This document shows, in pieces, positions 1 through 9,154 of a stretch of 64,000 nucleotides of DNA. Location: assembly GCA_021846985.1 (NCBI GenBank), contig JAJZVX010000008.1:56789-120788 (forward strand), read 5' to 3'. Source of the stretch: Acidobacteriota bacterium (lineage in GTDB: Bacteria > Acidobacteriota > Terriglobia > Terriglobales > Acidobacteriaceae). The position numbers and the translations under genes were made by a program. Every line of letters begins with the position of its first letter. Within the stretch, counting starts at the first letter, position 1. The notes below the pieces were generated by a model. The model did no database searches, was not told the origin of the DNA, and saw only the letters and a program-made list of their open reading frames with translations.

Positions 1-976
1 CGTTGCGCATCTTGTTCAGATAGGCGCGAATGGCCGGCTCCATCCGCGACATGAAGTACGCGTCTTCCACCTGCCCTTGCACCTGCTTGTAGGGAGCAGG
101 CCCGCCCGGATCGTGCTGCACCACCTTCAGAATCACGTACCCTTGCCGCGTCCGGATCGGCTCGGTAAACTGGCCCGCCTTCAGCGCAAACGTCTTTTCC
201 TCCAGAATCTTCGCCAGGCTGCCGCGCTGGAATTGCCCCAGATCCCCGCCCTGCGCCGCCGTTGACCCGTCGCTGAACGTCCGCGCCAGTTGCGAAAAAT
301 CCCCTCCCGCCTGCAGCTTCGATTCGATATCCCGTGCCCGCGCCTGCGCCGCCTCCAGCGCCGCCGCGTCGTTCGATTTGGTCGCGATCAGAATCTCCGC
401 CAGGTGAACGCTCTCCGGCTGCGTGTAATCCTGCTTGTGCGCCTCGTAGTACCGCTCCACCTCGCCCGGCGTCAACTGGATATGGCTCCCTATCTCCTGC
501 CGCATCACATCCTGCGTAATGATCGAGTTCCGGATGCTCGCCTTGAAGTCCTCAAACGAGATCCCCTGCTCCTTGGCCGCCTTCTCCAGATCCTCCATCG
601 TCGCCAGGTTGTACTGCTTGCGGATCTCGTTCAGCTTGCTGATCATTTCCGTATCGCCCGTGATCCCCAGTTCCTTGCCCTTGGATAGCCACAACTGCTG
701 GTCGATCAGGTTGCGCAGAAGATCGTCGTGCGCCGCGGAGATCTGCTGCATCGTCGCCCCGTTCTTGCGCATCTCGTCGTCCATCTGCTTCATGGCGCGA
801 TCGTAGTCGGAGCGCGTGATGATCTGGTCGTTCACCCGCGCGATAATGTCTTCCACCACCGTGCCCCCATAGGGGCTTGCCGGTTGCGCTGGCTGTGTCT
901 GCGCCGCCGCCGGTAAGGCCAGCAGCATCGCGCCCAATACCATCGCGGCGCAATTGCAAAGTTGTCTTCTACTCAT
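1..976 (-). CDS. SurA/PpiC-type periplasmic peptidyl-prolyl isomerase, 3' end cut by window edge
   Basis: The reverse strand reads open from an ATG at 976 to base 1 without a stop, so about 325 residues are present and the C-terminus is missing. A signal peptide (hydrophobic stretch ending in an Ala-rich AxA-like site near residue 21) is followed by a SurA N-terminal-like helical region with the motif ARVNDQIITRSDYD. A parvulin-type rotamase domain follows from about residue 175 (VHLAEILI, GGDLGQF, GYVILKV). Proteins of this family fold or chaperone outer-membrane proteins in the periplasm. It is divergent from the secreted protease at 1226. The Shine-Dalgarno is weak (AGGG). The family is secure; SurA orthology is an inference. 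Confidence 0.85.
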   Translation of the reverse strand, partial: MSRRQLCNCAAMVLGAMLLALPAAAQTQPAQPASPYGGTVVEDIIARVNDQIITRSDYDRAMKQMDDEMRKNGATMQQISAAHDDLLRNLIDQQLWLSKGKELGITGDTEMISKLNEIRKQYNLATMEDLEKAAKEQGISFEDFKASIRNSIITQDVMRQEIGSHIQLTPGEVERYYEAHKQDYTQPESVHLAEILIATKSNDAAALEAAQARARDIESKLQAGGDFSQLARTFSDGSTAAQGGDLGQFQRGSLAKILEEKTFALKAGQFTEPIRTRQGYVILKVVQHDPGGPAPYKQVQGQVEDAYFMSRMEPAIRAYLNKMRN

Positions 977-1225
977 GGGTTTCCCTGGGGGGGACGGCCG
1001 GGTTTGCCTGGCTTGGAACATAGACGCCATTGTAAATGCACAGACAGCCGGAAAGCGACGTGCCCGCGCCTCCCACCCCGCGTTTTTCCTCCTTCGCCGC
1101 ACCGCGCTACCCGATCCCGCGCGCCGGCCGTCAAATAGGGCGATGCTATACTTGGGCTTAAGATTGCCGTTGCCGGCCTTTCCCGTGCGCCTGGCCTCCC
1201 GGCGGTCCGGAGGTTCTTACATCCT

Positions 1226-2839
1226 ATGAACGCGCGCGCCCGCCGGGCCATCTTCGTCGTCACCCTCTTTTTCGCCGTCTGCGCCCTGGCCGGCTCCTTG
1301 CTCCAACGCACCGTCGGCGCCCAATCCTCTGAAGACGAAAGCCATCTCCGCGACAATCTCAAATCCTTCACCAGTGTCTACGCCCTCGTGGAGCAGAACT
1401 ACGCCGAGCCCCTTAACGCCGACCGCACCGATGCCGCCATTTATGACGGCGCCATCCCCGGCATGCTCCGCGTCCTGGACCCCCACTCCAACTTCTACGA
1501 CCCCAAGGCCTACGCCCGCATGCGCGAGGACCAGCGTGGCCGCTACTACGGCATCGGCATGGTCATCCAGCAGCAGAACAACAAGACTTACGTCATCACT
1601 CCCTACGAAAACACGCCCTCTTTCCGGGCCGGCATCAAGCCCGGTGACGTCATTGCCGCCGTCGACGGAAAAAGCACCGACGGCATGACCTCCGATCTGG
1701 TCGCCAAGATGCTCAAAGGACCCAAGGGAACCCACGTCCACGTCACCATCGCCCGCCTGGGACAGCCCAAACCCCTCGAGTTCGACCTCATCCGCGACGA
1801 GATTCCCCACCCCTCCATCGACCTCGCCTACGAAATTCGTCCCGGCGTCGCTTACATCCACATCTCCCAGTTCCAGGAAACCACCGGCCAGGAGTTCCAG
1901 AACGCCCTCAACAGCTTCACCAATCTCAAGGGACTCGTCCTCGACCTCCGCGGCAACCCCGGCGGCCTCCTCAGTCAGGCGGTCGATGTCTGCGATCACC
2001 TCCTCACCAAGGGCCAGACCATCGTCACCCAACGCGGACGCGCCTATCCTGACCAGAACTACGTCGCCGTTCACGGCAATGGCGGCAAATTCTTCCCCAT
2101 CGTCGTCCTCGTCAACCGCAACACCGCCTCCGCCGCGGAAATCGTCTCCGGAGCCCTGCAGGACCACGACCGCGCCCTCATCGTCGGCGAAACCACCTTC
2201 GGCAAGGGGCTCGTACAGACCGTCTACAACCTCAGCAACAACAGCGGCCTCGCCCTCACCACTTACCACTACTACACGCCTTCCGGCCGCCTCATTCAAC
2301 GCAACTACAGCGGCGTCTCGCTCTACGACTACTACTACAACCACGCCGGCGCACTGCCCTCCAACTCCACCAATCGCGAGGTCAAGCTCACTGACTCCGG
2401 CCGCACTGTTTACGGCGGCGGCGGCATCACCCCCGACGAAAAAATCCCAACCCCCAAAAGCAACGACTTCCAGGACAACCTCATCTACCACTCCGCCTTC
2501 TTCCACTTCGCGGCCCACTACCTCGCCAATCGCTCCGTCGATAAAAACTTCCAGGTGGACGATGCCGTCCTCAAAGACTTCGAGCAGTTCCTCACCAGCC
2601 AGAACATCCCCTGGACCCAGGCTGACATCGACGGCGTCAAGGATTGGATCAAGGTCAGCATCAAGGAAAAGATCGTGACCAGCCAGTTCGGCCAGTTGCA
2701 GGGCCTTCGCGTCCTCGCCGACTGGGACCCCATGATCCAGAAGGCCATCACCTTCCTGCCCGAAGCCCAGTCCCTTGAAAACAACGCCCACAAGGTGCTC
2801 ATGGAAAAGGCCGAGGCCCGCGACACGACCCCGCAATAG
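1226..2839 (+). CDS. S41 family C-terminal processing peptidase (CtpA-like)
   Basis: A 537-residue secreted or membrane-anchored serine protease. An N-terminal hydrophobic segment (residues 9-25) is followed by a PDZ domain (about 105-190, with GIKPGDVIAAVDG) and the S41 core. The catalytic serine is S302 in NTASAAEI and the general-base lysine is K327 in FGKGLVQTV. This 25-residue Ser-Lys spacing is typical of CtpA proteases. GGAGG lies at 1209-1213, upstream of the ATG. Such enzymes trim C-termini of periplasmic or membrane proteins. Its divergent partner is a periplasmic foldase, which fits an envelope role. The C-terminal extension after about residue 400 is not assigned. Confidence 0.92.
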   Translation: MNARARRAIFVVTLFFAVCALAGSLLQRTVGAQSSEDESHLRDNLKSFTSVYALVEQNYAEPLNADRTDAAIYDGAIPGMLRVLDPHSNFYDPKAYARMREDQRGRYYGIGMVIQQQNNKTYVITPYENTPSFRAGIKPGDVIAAVDGKSTDGMTSDLVAKMLKGPKGTHVHVTIARLGQPKPLEFDLIRDEIPHPSIDLAYEIRPGVAYIHISQFQETTGQEFQNALNSFTNLKGLVLDLRGNPGGLLSQAVDVCDHLLTKGQTIVTQRGRAYPDQNYVAVHGNGGKFFPIVVLVNRNTASAAEIVSGALQDHDRALIVGETTFGKGLVQTVYNLSNNSGLALTTYHYYTPSGRLIQRNYSGVSLYDYYYNHAGALPSNSTNREVKLTDSGRTVYGGGGITPDEKIPTPKSNDFQDNLIYHSAFFHFAAHYLANRSVDKNFQVDDAVLKDFEQFLTSQNIPWTQADIDGVKDWIKVSIKEKIVTSQFGQLQGLRVLADWDPMIQKAITFLPEAQSLENNAHKVLMEKAEARDTTPQ

Positions 2840-2862
2840 TCCGCAGCCGCTCCTGGAAGCGC

Positions 2863-2891
2863 AAAGGCCATCCCCCGCAGGGATGGCCTTT
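2863..2891. terminator. Bidirectional hairpin terminator between convergent genes
   Basis: A perfect 12-bp inverted repeat (AAAGGCCATCCC, loop CCGCA, GGGATGGCCTTT) lies in the gap between the protease end at 2839 and the convergent gene end at 2916. The A and T ends give short U runs on both strands, so it can end transcription in either direction. Confidence 0.8.
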
Positions 2892-2915
2892 GTGATCTGG
2901 AATTGGCAACCGCCT

Positions 2916-4490
2916 TCAGCTTCCGTCCCGGATCACCCGGCACGACTGAATGTCGAAACTCGCCTCCCCGATCGATAGCCGCGACTGATCCCGGAATCCC
3001 TCCACGAACCGCGCCAACCACCACACATCCGCAAAGTTGCTCGCCAGACCCATGGACACCCGGATCGCCCCCGCGCTCTTGCTGCCCCGCCCCTGCATCA
3101 ACCGCAAAAAGCTGAACAGGTTCGCCTCCTCGCCCAGCGCGCGCGCCGCCAGCATGTCCTCTTCGGTCAACCCCTCCGCCGCCTCGCCCGCGCCCGGATT
3201 GCAGAAACATCCCGTCCGCAGCGAGATTCCCTGGGCGCCGGCCAGTTCTTCCACCCTCCGGTAATCCAGCAGGCGCTCCGCCGGATCGTACAGGTTCAAC
3301 GTCACCGTCCCTCCGCGTCCCTCCGTTGTCGCCGGCCCGTAGATGCGCACCATCGGGCGCCCGTTCGAGTGCCGCAGTTCCAGCAACTCCTCTAGAAGCC
3401 ACCCCGTCAGGCAGCGTACCCGCTCCGCGATTGTCTCCACGCCGATCGCCTCCATCCGCCGCAGCCCCATCTCCACTGCCGGAATCGACAGGTAATTCAA
3501 CGTCCCGTCTTCCAGTGCCGCCTCGTTCCCCGCCAGCACGTGCGCCCGCCCTTGCACAGAGGCAAAGTTCACCGTCCCTCCGGCAAACCACGGCCGCCGC
3601 AGTTTGCCGAACGCATCCCGGCGCACCACCAGCGCGCCCACCCCCGTTGGATAGCCAAACATCTTGTAGAACGAGAGCACCACAAACTCCGGCCGCGCCT
3701 GCGCCAGATCCAGACGGTTGGTGGGCGCAAACGCCGCCGCGTCCAGCAGCACCTGCCAGCCCTTGCTCTGCGCCTCCGACACCAGTTCCAGTGGATGCTT
3801 CACCCCTGAGACGTTCGACTGCGCCGGAAACGCAAACAGATGCTCGTGCTCCCGGCTGGCGCCGTCCAGCAGCGCCCTCAGCCGCTCCCGGTCCAGCCGC
3901 AGCGCCGGCGCCGTCAGCGGCGCATACTCCACCGCCGCGCCCTTGGCCCGCGCAAACTCGCGCATGCCGTTCACCGAGTTGTGATTGTCAAACGTCAGCA
4001 GCAACCGGCTCCCCGCTGCAAACGGAAACGACTCGCCCACCAGTTTCAGCCCGCCCGAGGCGTTGGCCGTAAACACCAGAAGATATTCCGCCGGATTGGC
4101 GTTCAGATAGCGCAGCACTGCGCGCCGCGCGCTCTCCACGTGCTCCGTCATGGCTGCCGACGACGGGTTGTTCGAGTGCGGATTCCCGAACACGCCCGAG
4201 CGCAGCAGCCGCATGTGCTCCTCGAGCTGCGACTCGCCATACAGAGACCCGCCCGTGTAATCCAGATACACCTGCCCCGTCTCGTCCAGCCGCCGAAACT
4301 CCGTGGCGCGCAGCTCGTCCAGCGCCGCCGTCGTCGCATAGCTCGGGTAGCGCCGCGCAAACTCCGCCTGCGCGCCTTCCATCCCTGCCGTGCCGTCGCT
4401 TGTCTCTGTAGTTCTGGGTGCCATCGGATGCCTTCGCTCCCCGCATGCAAAAGGCGCGGACTCGGCCGCGCCCCGCGCATCGGGAATCAC
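2916..4490 (-). CDS. PLP-dependent class V aminotransferase, MOCOS-like cysteine desulfurase
   Basis: A 524-residue fold-type I PLP enzyme. The PLP lysine is K276 in LSFYKMFGYPTG. The motif RTGCFCNPGAG (C428, C430) matches the NifS-like domain of eukaryotic molybdenum cofactor sulfurase, where a cysteine carries the persulfide. The early motif YLDYTGGSLYG is also MOCOS-like. No MOSC domain is fused or adjacent, so the sulfur acceptor is unknown. The gene starts 21 bases after the trpB-like stop, so the two are probably cotranscribed. The start at 4490 has GGGAG nine bases upstream; an internal ATG at 4424 (residue 23) is an alternative that would remove a non-conserved N-terminus. Family is secure; substrate is inferred. 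Confidence 0.82.
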   Translation of the reverse strand: MIPDARGAAESAPFACGERRHPMAPRTTETSDGTAGMEGAQAEFARRYPSYATTAALDELRATEFRRLDETGQVYLDYTGGSLYGESQLEEHMRLLRSGVFGNPHSNNPSSAAMTEHVESARRAVLRYLNANPAEYLLVFTANASGGLKLVGESFPFAAGSRLLLTFDNHNSVNGMREFARAKGAAVEYAPLTAPALRLDRERLRALLDGASREHEHLFAFPAQSNVSGVKHPLELVSEAQSKGWQVLLDAAAFAPTNRLDLAQARPEFVVLSFYKMFGYPTGVGALVVRRDAFGKLRRPWFAGGTVNFASVQGRAHVLAGNEAALEDGTLNYLSIPAVEMGLRRMEAIGVETIAERVRCLTGWLLEELLELRHSNGRPMVRIYGPATTEGRGGTVTLNLYDPAERLLDYRRVEELAGAQGISLRTGCFCNPGAGEAAEGLTEEDMLAARALGEEANLFSFLRLMQGRGSKSAGAIRVSMGLASNFADVWWLARFVEGFRDQSRLSIGEASFDIQSCRVIRDGS

Positions 4491-4511
4491 TCCCGCCTAA
4501 CTCTATCTAAC

Positions 4512-5879
4512 TCAGCCCAGCGACGGCAGACCGGCCAGCGCCATCGCAATCTCCTCTTCCGGATACTCGTAGTTTTCCAGTTTCCCGGCCTGATAGTCGA
4601 GATAGCTCTGCATGTCAAAGTGTCCATGCCCGCTCAGGTTGAACAGGACCGTCCGCGCCTTGCCTTCGGCCTTGGCCTCCAGCGCCTGCCGGATCGCCGC
4701 GGCCACTGCGTGGTTCGACTCCGGCGCGGGAACAATCCCCTCTGCCCGCGCAAACTGAATCCCTGCCGCGAACGCGTCGAGCTGCTGCACCGTCACCGCC
4801 TCGGCCAGTCCCAGGTCCAAAACGTGCGAAACCAGCGGTGCCATCCCGTGATACCGCAACCCTCCGGCGTGAATTCCCGGCGGCACAAAGGTGCTGCCCA
4901 GCGTGTGCATCTTCACCAGCGGCGTCAGGTGCGCCGTATCGCCAAAGTCGTAGGTGAATCGGCCCTTGGTCAGGCTCGGGCACGCGGACGGTTCCACCGC
5001 CACCACCCGCGCTTTGCTCTTGCCTTTCAGCTTCTGCCCAATGTAGGGCATCGCCAGCCCGGCAAAGTTCGAGCCGCCGCCCGTGCAACCCACGATCACG
5101 TCCGGCTCGTCGCCGGCCATCGCCATCTGCTCCATCGCTTCCAGACCAATCACCGTCTGATGCAGCAGCACGTGGTTCAGCACGCTACCCAGCGCGTACT
5201 TGGTCTGCGGATCCTTCGCCGCCACTTCCACGGCCTCTGAAATGGCAATCCCCAGCGACCCCCGCGACTCCGGATGCTCGGCCAGAATCGCCCTCCCCGA
5301 TTCCGTCTCCTGGCTCGGACTCGCCGTCACCGTGGCCCCAAAGGCCTCGATCAGCGCCCGCCGGTAGGGCTTCTGGTCATAGCTCACGCGCACCATGTAG
5401 ACCTTGCACTCCAACCCGAAAAACGCGCTCGCCATGGCCAGCGCCGAGCCCCACTGTCCCGCCCCCGTCTCCGTCGAAAGCCGTTTGGTCCCATCCACCT
5501 TGTTGTAGTAGGCCTGCGCCACCGCCGTGTTCAGCTTGTGCGACCCCGCCGGGCTCACCCCTTCGTACTTGTAGTAAATATGGGCCGGCGTATCGAGCGC
5601 CTTCTCCAGCCGCCGCGCCCGCATCAGCGGCGCGGGCCGCCACTGCGCGTAAATCTGCCGTACTTCCGCGGGAATCTCTATCTCCCGCTCCGTGCTAACT
5701 TCCTGAAGAATCAGGCTCATCGGAAACAGCGGCGCCAGGTCTTCCGGACCCAGCGGCTTCAATGTGCCCGGATGAAGCGGAGGTGCCAGCGGCTGGGGCA
5801 AGTCGGCCTGGATGTTGTACCATGCCTGCGGAATACGGCTCTGCGGAAGGTTATATTGGATGGTTTCCATGGCCAACAT
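4512..5879 (-). CDS. trpB: Tryptophan synthase beta chain, TrpB2 type
   Basis: A 455-residue PLP enzyme that would make tryptophan from indole and serine. The PLP lysine is K115 in GSHKLNTA. The glycine-rich phosphate loop is [10 protein letters not shown]. The long N-terminus ([14 protein letters not shown]) and the length mark the TrpB2 subgroup, which often works without TrpA. No other trp gene is in the window, which agrees with a stand-alone indole-salvage role. Translation could also begin at residue 4 (ATG at 5870). The gene is first of a likely two-gene unit with the downstream desulfurase-like gene. Confidence 0.9.
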   Translation of the reverse strand: MLAMETIQYNLPQSRIPQAWYNIQADLPQPLAPPLHPGTLKPLGPEDLAPLFPMSLILQEVSTEREIEIPAEVRQIYAQWRPAPLMRARRLEKALDTPAHIYYKYEGVSPAGSHKLNTAVAQAYYNKVDGTKRLSTETGAGQWGSALAMASAFFGLECKVYMVRVSYDQKPYRRALIEAFGATVTASPSQETESGRAILAEHPESRGSLGIAISEAVEVAAKDPQTKYALGSVLNHVLLHQTVIGLEAMEQMAMAGDEPDVIVGCTGGGSNFAGLAMPYIGQKLKGKSKARVVAVEPSACPSLTKGRFTYDFGDTAHLTPLVKMHTLGSTFVPPGIHAGGLRYHGMAPLVSHVLDLGLAEAVTVQQLDAFAAGIQFARAEGIVPAPESNHAVAAAIRQALEAKAEGKARTVLFNLSGHGHFDMQSYLDYQAGKLENYEYPEEEIAMALAGLPSLG

Positions 5880-6002
5880 TCTAACAGTGGCTCACTCGCC
5901 ACCGTCCAGCCGCGCCCTCGCGCCCAAACGCATGTAGTCTGCGTCACAGCGCCCCGCCGCCCGCGCCCCGTAGCCTTTCAGCGGAATTACGGAGGATATC
6001 CC

Positions 6003-6581
6003 ATGCCAGAAATCGCTGCCGAAAACGAGGTCACTGTCCGAAATCTTCTGGCCGCCTATGAAGGCGAGTCCAACGCTCACGCCAAGTACACCGCCTTCGC
6101 CGCCAAGGCCGACGCCGACGGTTTCCACGGCGCCGCCAGCCTCTTCCGTGCCGCCGCCCGCGCCGAACAGATTCATGCCGCCAATCACGCCCGCGTCATC
6201 AAGCAGCTCGGCGGCGAAGCCGTCTGCCAGATTCATCCCGTCGAGGTCAAAGGCACTCTCGATAATCTCAAGACCGCTCTCAGCGGCGAGCAGTACGAAA
6301 TCGACACCATGTATCCCGGCTTCCTGGCCGAAGCCAGCGATCGCGGCAACAAGCTCGCCGTCCGCACCTTCACCGGCGCCCTCGAAGCCGAGAAAACCCA
6401 CGCCCGCCTCTACGGCGAGGCCATCGCTCTCCTCGCCGGCGGCAATACCGGCTCCTGGATCGCCACCGCCCGCGACTTCTACGTCTGCCCCGTCTGCGGC
6501 TATACCTCCGAAACCGAAGAAGAGCACGAGCGCTGCCCCGTCTGCAACTGCCCGTGGGAGAAGTTCGAAATCATCCGTTAG
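6003..6581 (+). CDS. Rubrerythrin
   Basis: A 192-residue non-haem di-iron protein used in peroxide reduction and oxidative-stress defence. The N-terminal ferritin-like four-helix domain shows the iron-ligand motifs EGESNAHAKY, AEQIH and EAEKTHARLY. The C-terminal rubredoxin-like domain has two CxxC knuckles (C162/C165 and C178/C181). GGAGG at 5991-5995 sits seven bases before the ATG. The same frame is open further upstream, but this start gives the normal family length and a good ribosome site. It stands alone between two minus-strand genes. Confidence 0.95.
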   Translation: MPEIAAENEVTVRNLLAAYEGESNAHAKYTAFAAKADADGFHGAASLFRAAARAEQIHAANHARVIKQLGGEAVCQIHPVEVKGTLDNLKTALSGEQYEIDTMYPGFLAEASDRGNKLAVRTFTGALEAEKTHARLYGEAIALLAGGNTGSWIATARDFYVCPVCGYTSETEEEHERCPVCNCPWEKFEIIR

Positions 6582-6613
6582 CCCGCCGCCAACCTCGCTC
6601 GCTCGGCACGGGA

Positions 6614-6643
6614 CCGGGTCTCGCCGCGCACGCGCGAGCCCGG
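6614..6643. terminator. GC-rich hairpin between convergent genes
   Basis: CCGGGTCTCGC pairs with GCGAGCCCGG across a nine-base loop in the 70-base gap between rubrerythrin and the isoaspartyl peptidase. There is no U tract, so it may be a Rho-assisted or structural stop rather than a classical terminator. Confidence 0.35.
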
Positions 6644-6651
6644 TTCGCGCC

Positions 6652-7734
6652 TTACGGCTCGTCGTTGTAAATCCCGATCTCCACCTTCCCGCCCTCCGCC
6701 TGCCGCGCCCGGAACATCCCCGGCGTATTGAAGCTCCACGCCATCTGCCCGTCCGGCGTAATCGCAATCACCCCTCCGTCGCCGTGCAGCGCATCGAGTT
6801 CCTTGTGGATCACCTCGTCGGCCGCCTGCTGCAATCTCATCCCCCTGAACTGCACCAGGTTGCACACCTCTCGCGCCACCTCCAGCCGGATAAAGTACTC
6901 CCCCGTCCCCGTGCCCGACACCGCGCACGACTGGTTCGAGGCATACGTCCCCGCGCCAATAATCGGCGAATCGCCCACGCGTCCCGGCATCTTGCCCTGC
7001 AATCCGCCCGTGGATGTCCCCGCCGCGATGTTTCCCTTCCGGTCCAGCGCCACCACGCCCACCGTCCCGTAGTTGCGGCTGCCCTCCGCCTCGTTCAATT
7101 GCGCCACCGGCACTGTCTGTCCTGGCGGAGGCGCGCCCACCGGCCGTGGCGGCACGGGCTTGCCTTCCTTCTTCAACTGCTTCACCAGCGACTGCCACCG
7201 CGACTCCGTGAAAAAGTACGCCGGAGGCTCCTGCTCCAGTCCCGCCTGCACTGAAAATGCATCCGCGCCCGGCCCCGCCATCATCACGTAGTGCGTCTTT
7301 TCCATCACCGCCCGCGCCAGGCTGATCGGGTGCCGCGGCTGCGTTACGCCCGCCACCGCCCCTGCCCTCAGCGTCGCTCCATCCATGATCGCCGCGTCCA
7401 TCTCGTTCTTGCCTTCGGCCGTAAACACCGCCCCGCGCCCGGCGTTGAACAGCGGATCGTCCTCGAACACCTTCACCGTCGCCTCCACCGCGTCCATCGC
7501 CGTGCCGCCCGCGTCCAGCACTTTCGCCCCCACCGCGATCGCCCTGGCCAGCGACGCCCGATATGCCGCCTCGCCCTTCGGCCCCAACTCCGGCCGCGCA
7601 ATCACACCCGCGCCGCCGTGCACCACAATCGCCCAGTGATGCGCCGCCTCGCTCTTCATCCCCTGGCTCATCGCGGGATGTACCGCCGCCGTCATCATGC
7701 CCGCCACCATGCAAACTCCCCACGCGATCCTCAT
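6652..7734 (-). CDS. Isoaspartyl peptidase / L-asparaginase (Ntn hydrolase)
   Basis: A 360-residue type 2 asparaginase that cleaves isoaspartyl dipeptides and often asparagine. It is made as a precursor that self-cleaves before the nucleophile, here T224 in NYGTVGVVALD. The substrate loop STGGLQGKMPGRVGDSPIIG follows at about 241-260. The N-terminus (residues 1-24, ending in PAMSQG) is a signal peptide, so it is probably periplasmic. An insert rich in Pro and Lys at about 185-210 lies just before the cleavage site. It is convergent with rubrerythrin and upstream of the arsR-like gene on the same strand. Confidence 0.93.
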   Translation of the reverse strand: MRIAWGVCMVAGMMTAAVHPAMSQGMKSEAAHHWAIVVHGGAGVIARPELGPKGEAAYRASLARAIAVGAKVLDAGGTAMDAVEATVKVFEDDPLFNAGRGAVFTAEGKNEMDAAIMDGATLRAGAVAGVTQPRHPISLARAVMEKTHYVMMAGPGADAFSVQAGLEQEPPAYFFTESRWQSLVKQLKKEGKPVPPRPVGAPPPGQTVPVAQLNEAEGSRNYGTVGVVALDRKGNIAAGTSTGGLQGKMPGRVGDSPIIGAGTYASNQSCAVSGTGTGEYFIRLEVAREVCNLVQFRGMRLQQAADEVIHKELDALHGDGGVIAITPDGQMAWSFNTPGMFRARQAEGGKVEIGIYNDEP

Positions 7735-7773
7735 CGCTTTCTCTCCTTCTGCTCGTCCACGCGCGCCGCGCTC

Positions 7774-8180
7774 TCAGGCCGGCTCTGCGTCAAACCGCGC
7801 CGGCGAAGGTGCGCCCTTCAGCGTCACAAACCGCTGCGGCTGGCGGCATGCCCGCTCCAGCCGAACCCGGTCCGCCGGCATCGCTCTGTCGGCCTTCAGC
7901 GCCTCCAGCGTCGCCGCCAGAATCGCCGCTGCCCCGCGTCCGACGGCCACTCCATCGTATAGTGCATCCATTTGCCTTCGCGCCGCGCCTTCGCCACCCC
8001 CGCTCTGCGCAGATACGCCAGGTGCCGCGATACCTTCGGTTGACTCTGCCGCAGAATCTCCACAAAGTAACACACGCACACTGCGCGCCCCTGCATCAGG
8101 TTCAGCAGCCGCAGCCGCGTCCGGTCTGATAAGGCAGCAAACAGGCAGGCCAGATCGTAGCTCTTCCCTGTCCGTTCCAC
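7774..8180 (-). CDS. arsR: ArsR-family metal-responsive repressor, broken by a one-base frameshift
   Basis: A GTG start at 8180 opens a winged-helix ArsR protein with the helix-3 cysteine pair in AVCVCYFVEIL, the As(III)/Sb(III)-sensing CxC position. The recognition helix is QSQPKVSRHLAYLRRAGV. The frame runs into a Trp/Arg-rich tail and stops at 7896. The other frame continues a normal ArsR C-terminus (AAAILAATLEALKAD to a stop at 7774). One extra G in the GGGG run (plus-strand C run at 7932-7935) would join them cleanly as SDAGAAAILAATLEAL. The break could be a real mutation or an assembly error in a homopolymer. As it stands the product is a 94-residue protein that keeps the DNA-binding domain. 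It is divergent from an aquaglyceroporin gene. Confidence 0.8.
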
Positions 8181-8192
8181 GCCCTCAATATA

Positions 8193-8208
8193 CGCCTAGC
8201 CATAGGCG
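8193..8208. promoter_or_regulatory. Candidate ArsR operator palindrome
   Basis: A perfect inverted repeat CGCCTA-GCCA-TAGGCG lies 13 bases upstream of the arsR start, inside the divergent arsR/aquaporin promoter region. Its position suits autorepression and control of the pore gene. The sequence is seen directly; binding is inferred. Confidence 0.4.
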
Positions 8209-8316
8209 CTCCGGCTTTTCGCCCTGCCCCTTGGCGAAGCCGCCCCCGTTGTTGCAGAATTCGGATGTCCTGCAAATCTCCGCGGCGCGCCGCCCTCCCG
8301 CGGCAAGGGAGTCTCT

Positions 8317-9045
8317 ATGCACTCGGTCTGGTTGGGCGAGTTCCTCGGCACCCTCATCCTGGTCCTCTTCGGCAATGGCGTCTGCGCCGGCGTCACCCTC
8401 CGCAAGTCCTACGCCGCCGGAGCCGGCTGGCTCGCTGTCACCGTTGGGTGGGCTCTCGGCGTCCTCTGCGGCGTCCTCGTTGCCCAGGCCTTCGGCAGCC
8501 CCGGCGCGAACCTCAACCCCGCCATCACCCTCGCCGCCGCCGTCGATACCGGAAACTACTCCCAGCTCTTCTCGATGTGGTCCGCCCAGCTTCTGGGCGC
8601 CATGGCCGGAGCCGGCCTCACCGCCCTCCACTACGCCGCCCACTGGAAGCTCAGTGACGACCCTGCCGCCAAACTCGGCATCTTCTGCACCAACGCGGCC
8701 GTGCGTAGCCCCCTCGTCAACGTCCTCAATGAAGCGCTCGCTACCGCTGTTCTGGTCGTTGTCGCCGCCGCCATCGGCTCCCACGGCGTCTCGCCCACCG
8801 GCCCCGCCGCCGGACTCGGCCCCTGGCTCGTCGCCAGCCTCGTCTGGGGCATCGGCCTCTCGCTCGGCGGCACCACCGGCTACGCCATCAATCCCGCCCG
8901 CGACCTCGGCCCCCGCCTCATCCACGCCCTGCTGCCCATCCCCGGCAAAGGCGGCTCCAACTGGAGCTACGCTCCCGTCCCTATCGTCGGCGATCTCCTC
9001 GGCGCCGTCCTCGCCGGCCTTCTGCTTCACGCCGCGCGCCTCTAG
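8317..9045 (+). CDS. MIP-family aquaglyceroporin
   Basis: A 242-residue six-helix channel with both pore motifs: NPA at 67-69 (GANLNPAITL) and NPARD at 192-196 (AINPARDLGP). The Asp after the second NPAR is typical of glycerol-conducting members, which also pass arsenite and other uncharged metalloid acids. The divergent arsR-like gene 136 bases away suggests a metalloid-responsive pair, as for AqpS of Sinorhizobium, rather than glycerol catabolism; no glycerol kinase or arsC lies nearby. The channel family is certain; an arsenic role is inferred from context. Confidence 0.92.
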   Translation: MHSVWLGEFLGTLILVLFGNGVCAGVTLRKSYAAGAGWLAVTVGWALGVLCGVLVAQAFGSPGANLNPAITLAAAVDTGNYSQLFSMWSAQLLGAMAGAGLTALHYAAHWKLSDDPAAKLGIFCTNAAVRSPLVNVLNEALATAVLVVVAAAIGSHGVSPTGPAAGLGPWLVASLVWGIGLSLGGTTGYAINPARDLGPRLIHALLPIPGKGGSNWSYAPVPIVGDLLGAVLAGLLLHAARL

Positions 9046-9154
9046 CCCGCATGGAGTGACCGCTTTCCGTGTGCAGATCGAAGATTCGGCCGTGAAGCAA
9101 AGAACCACACAGACCAGAGCCACGAACAAGAAGAAACCCGCCGCTCCTTGCCGA

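Noticed and set aside
1217..2836. A 539-codon open frame opposite the S41 protease gene, rich in Val, Gly and Glu.
   Set aside because: It is a mirror of C-ending codons in a high-GC gene. The sense strand has full PDZ and Ser-Lys protease motifs; the antisense product has none.
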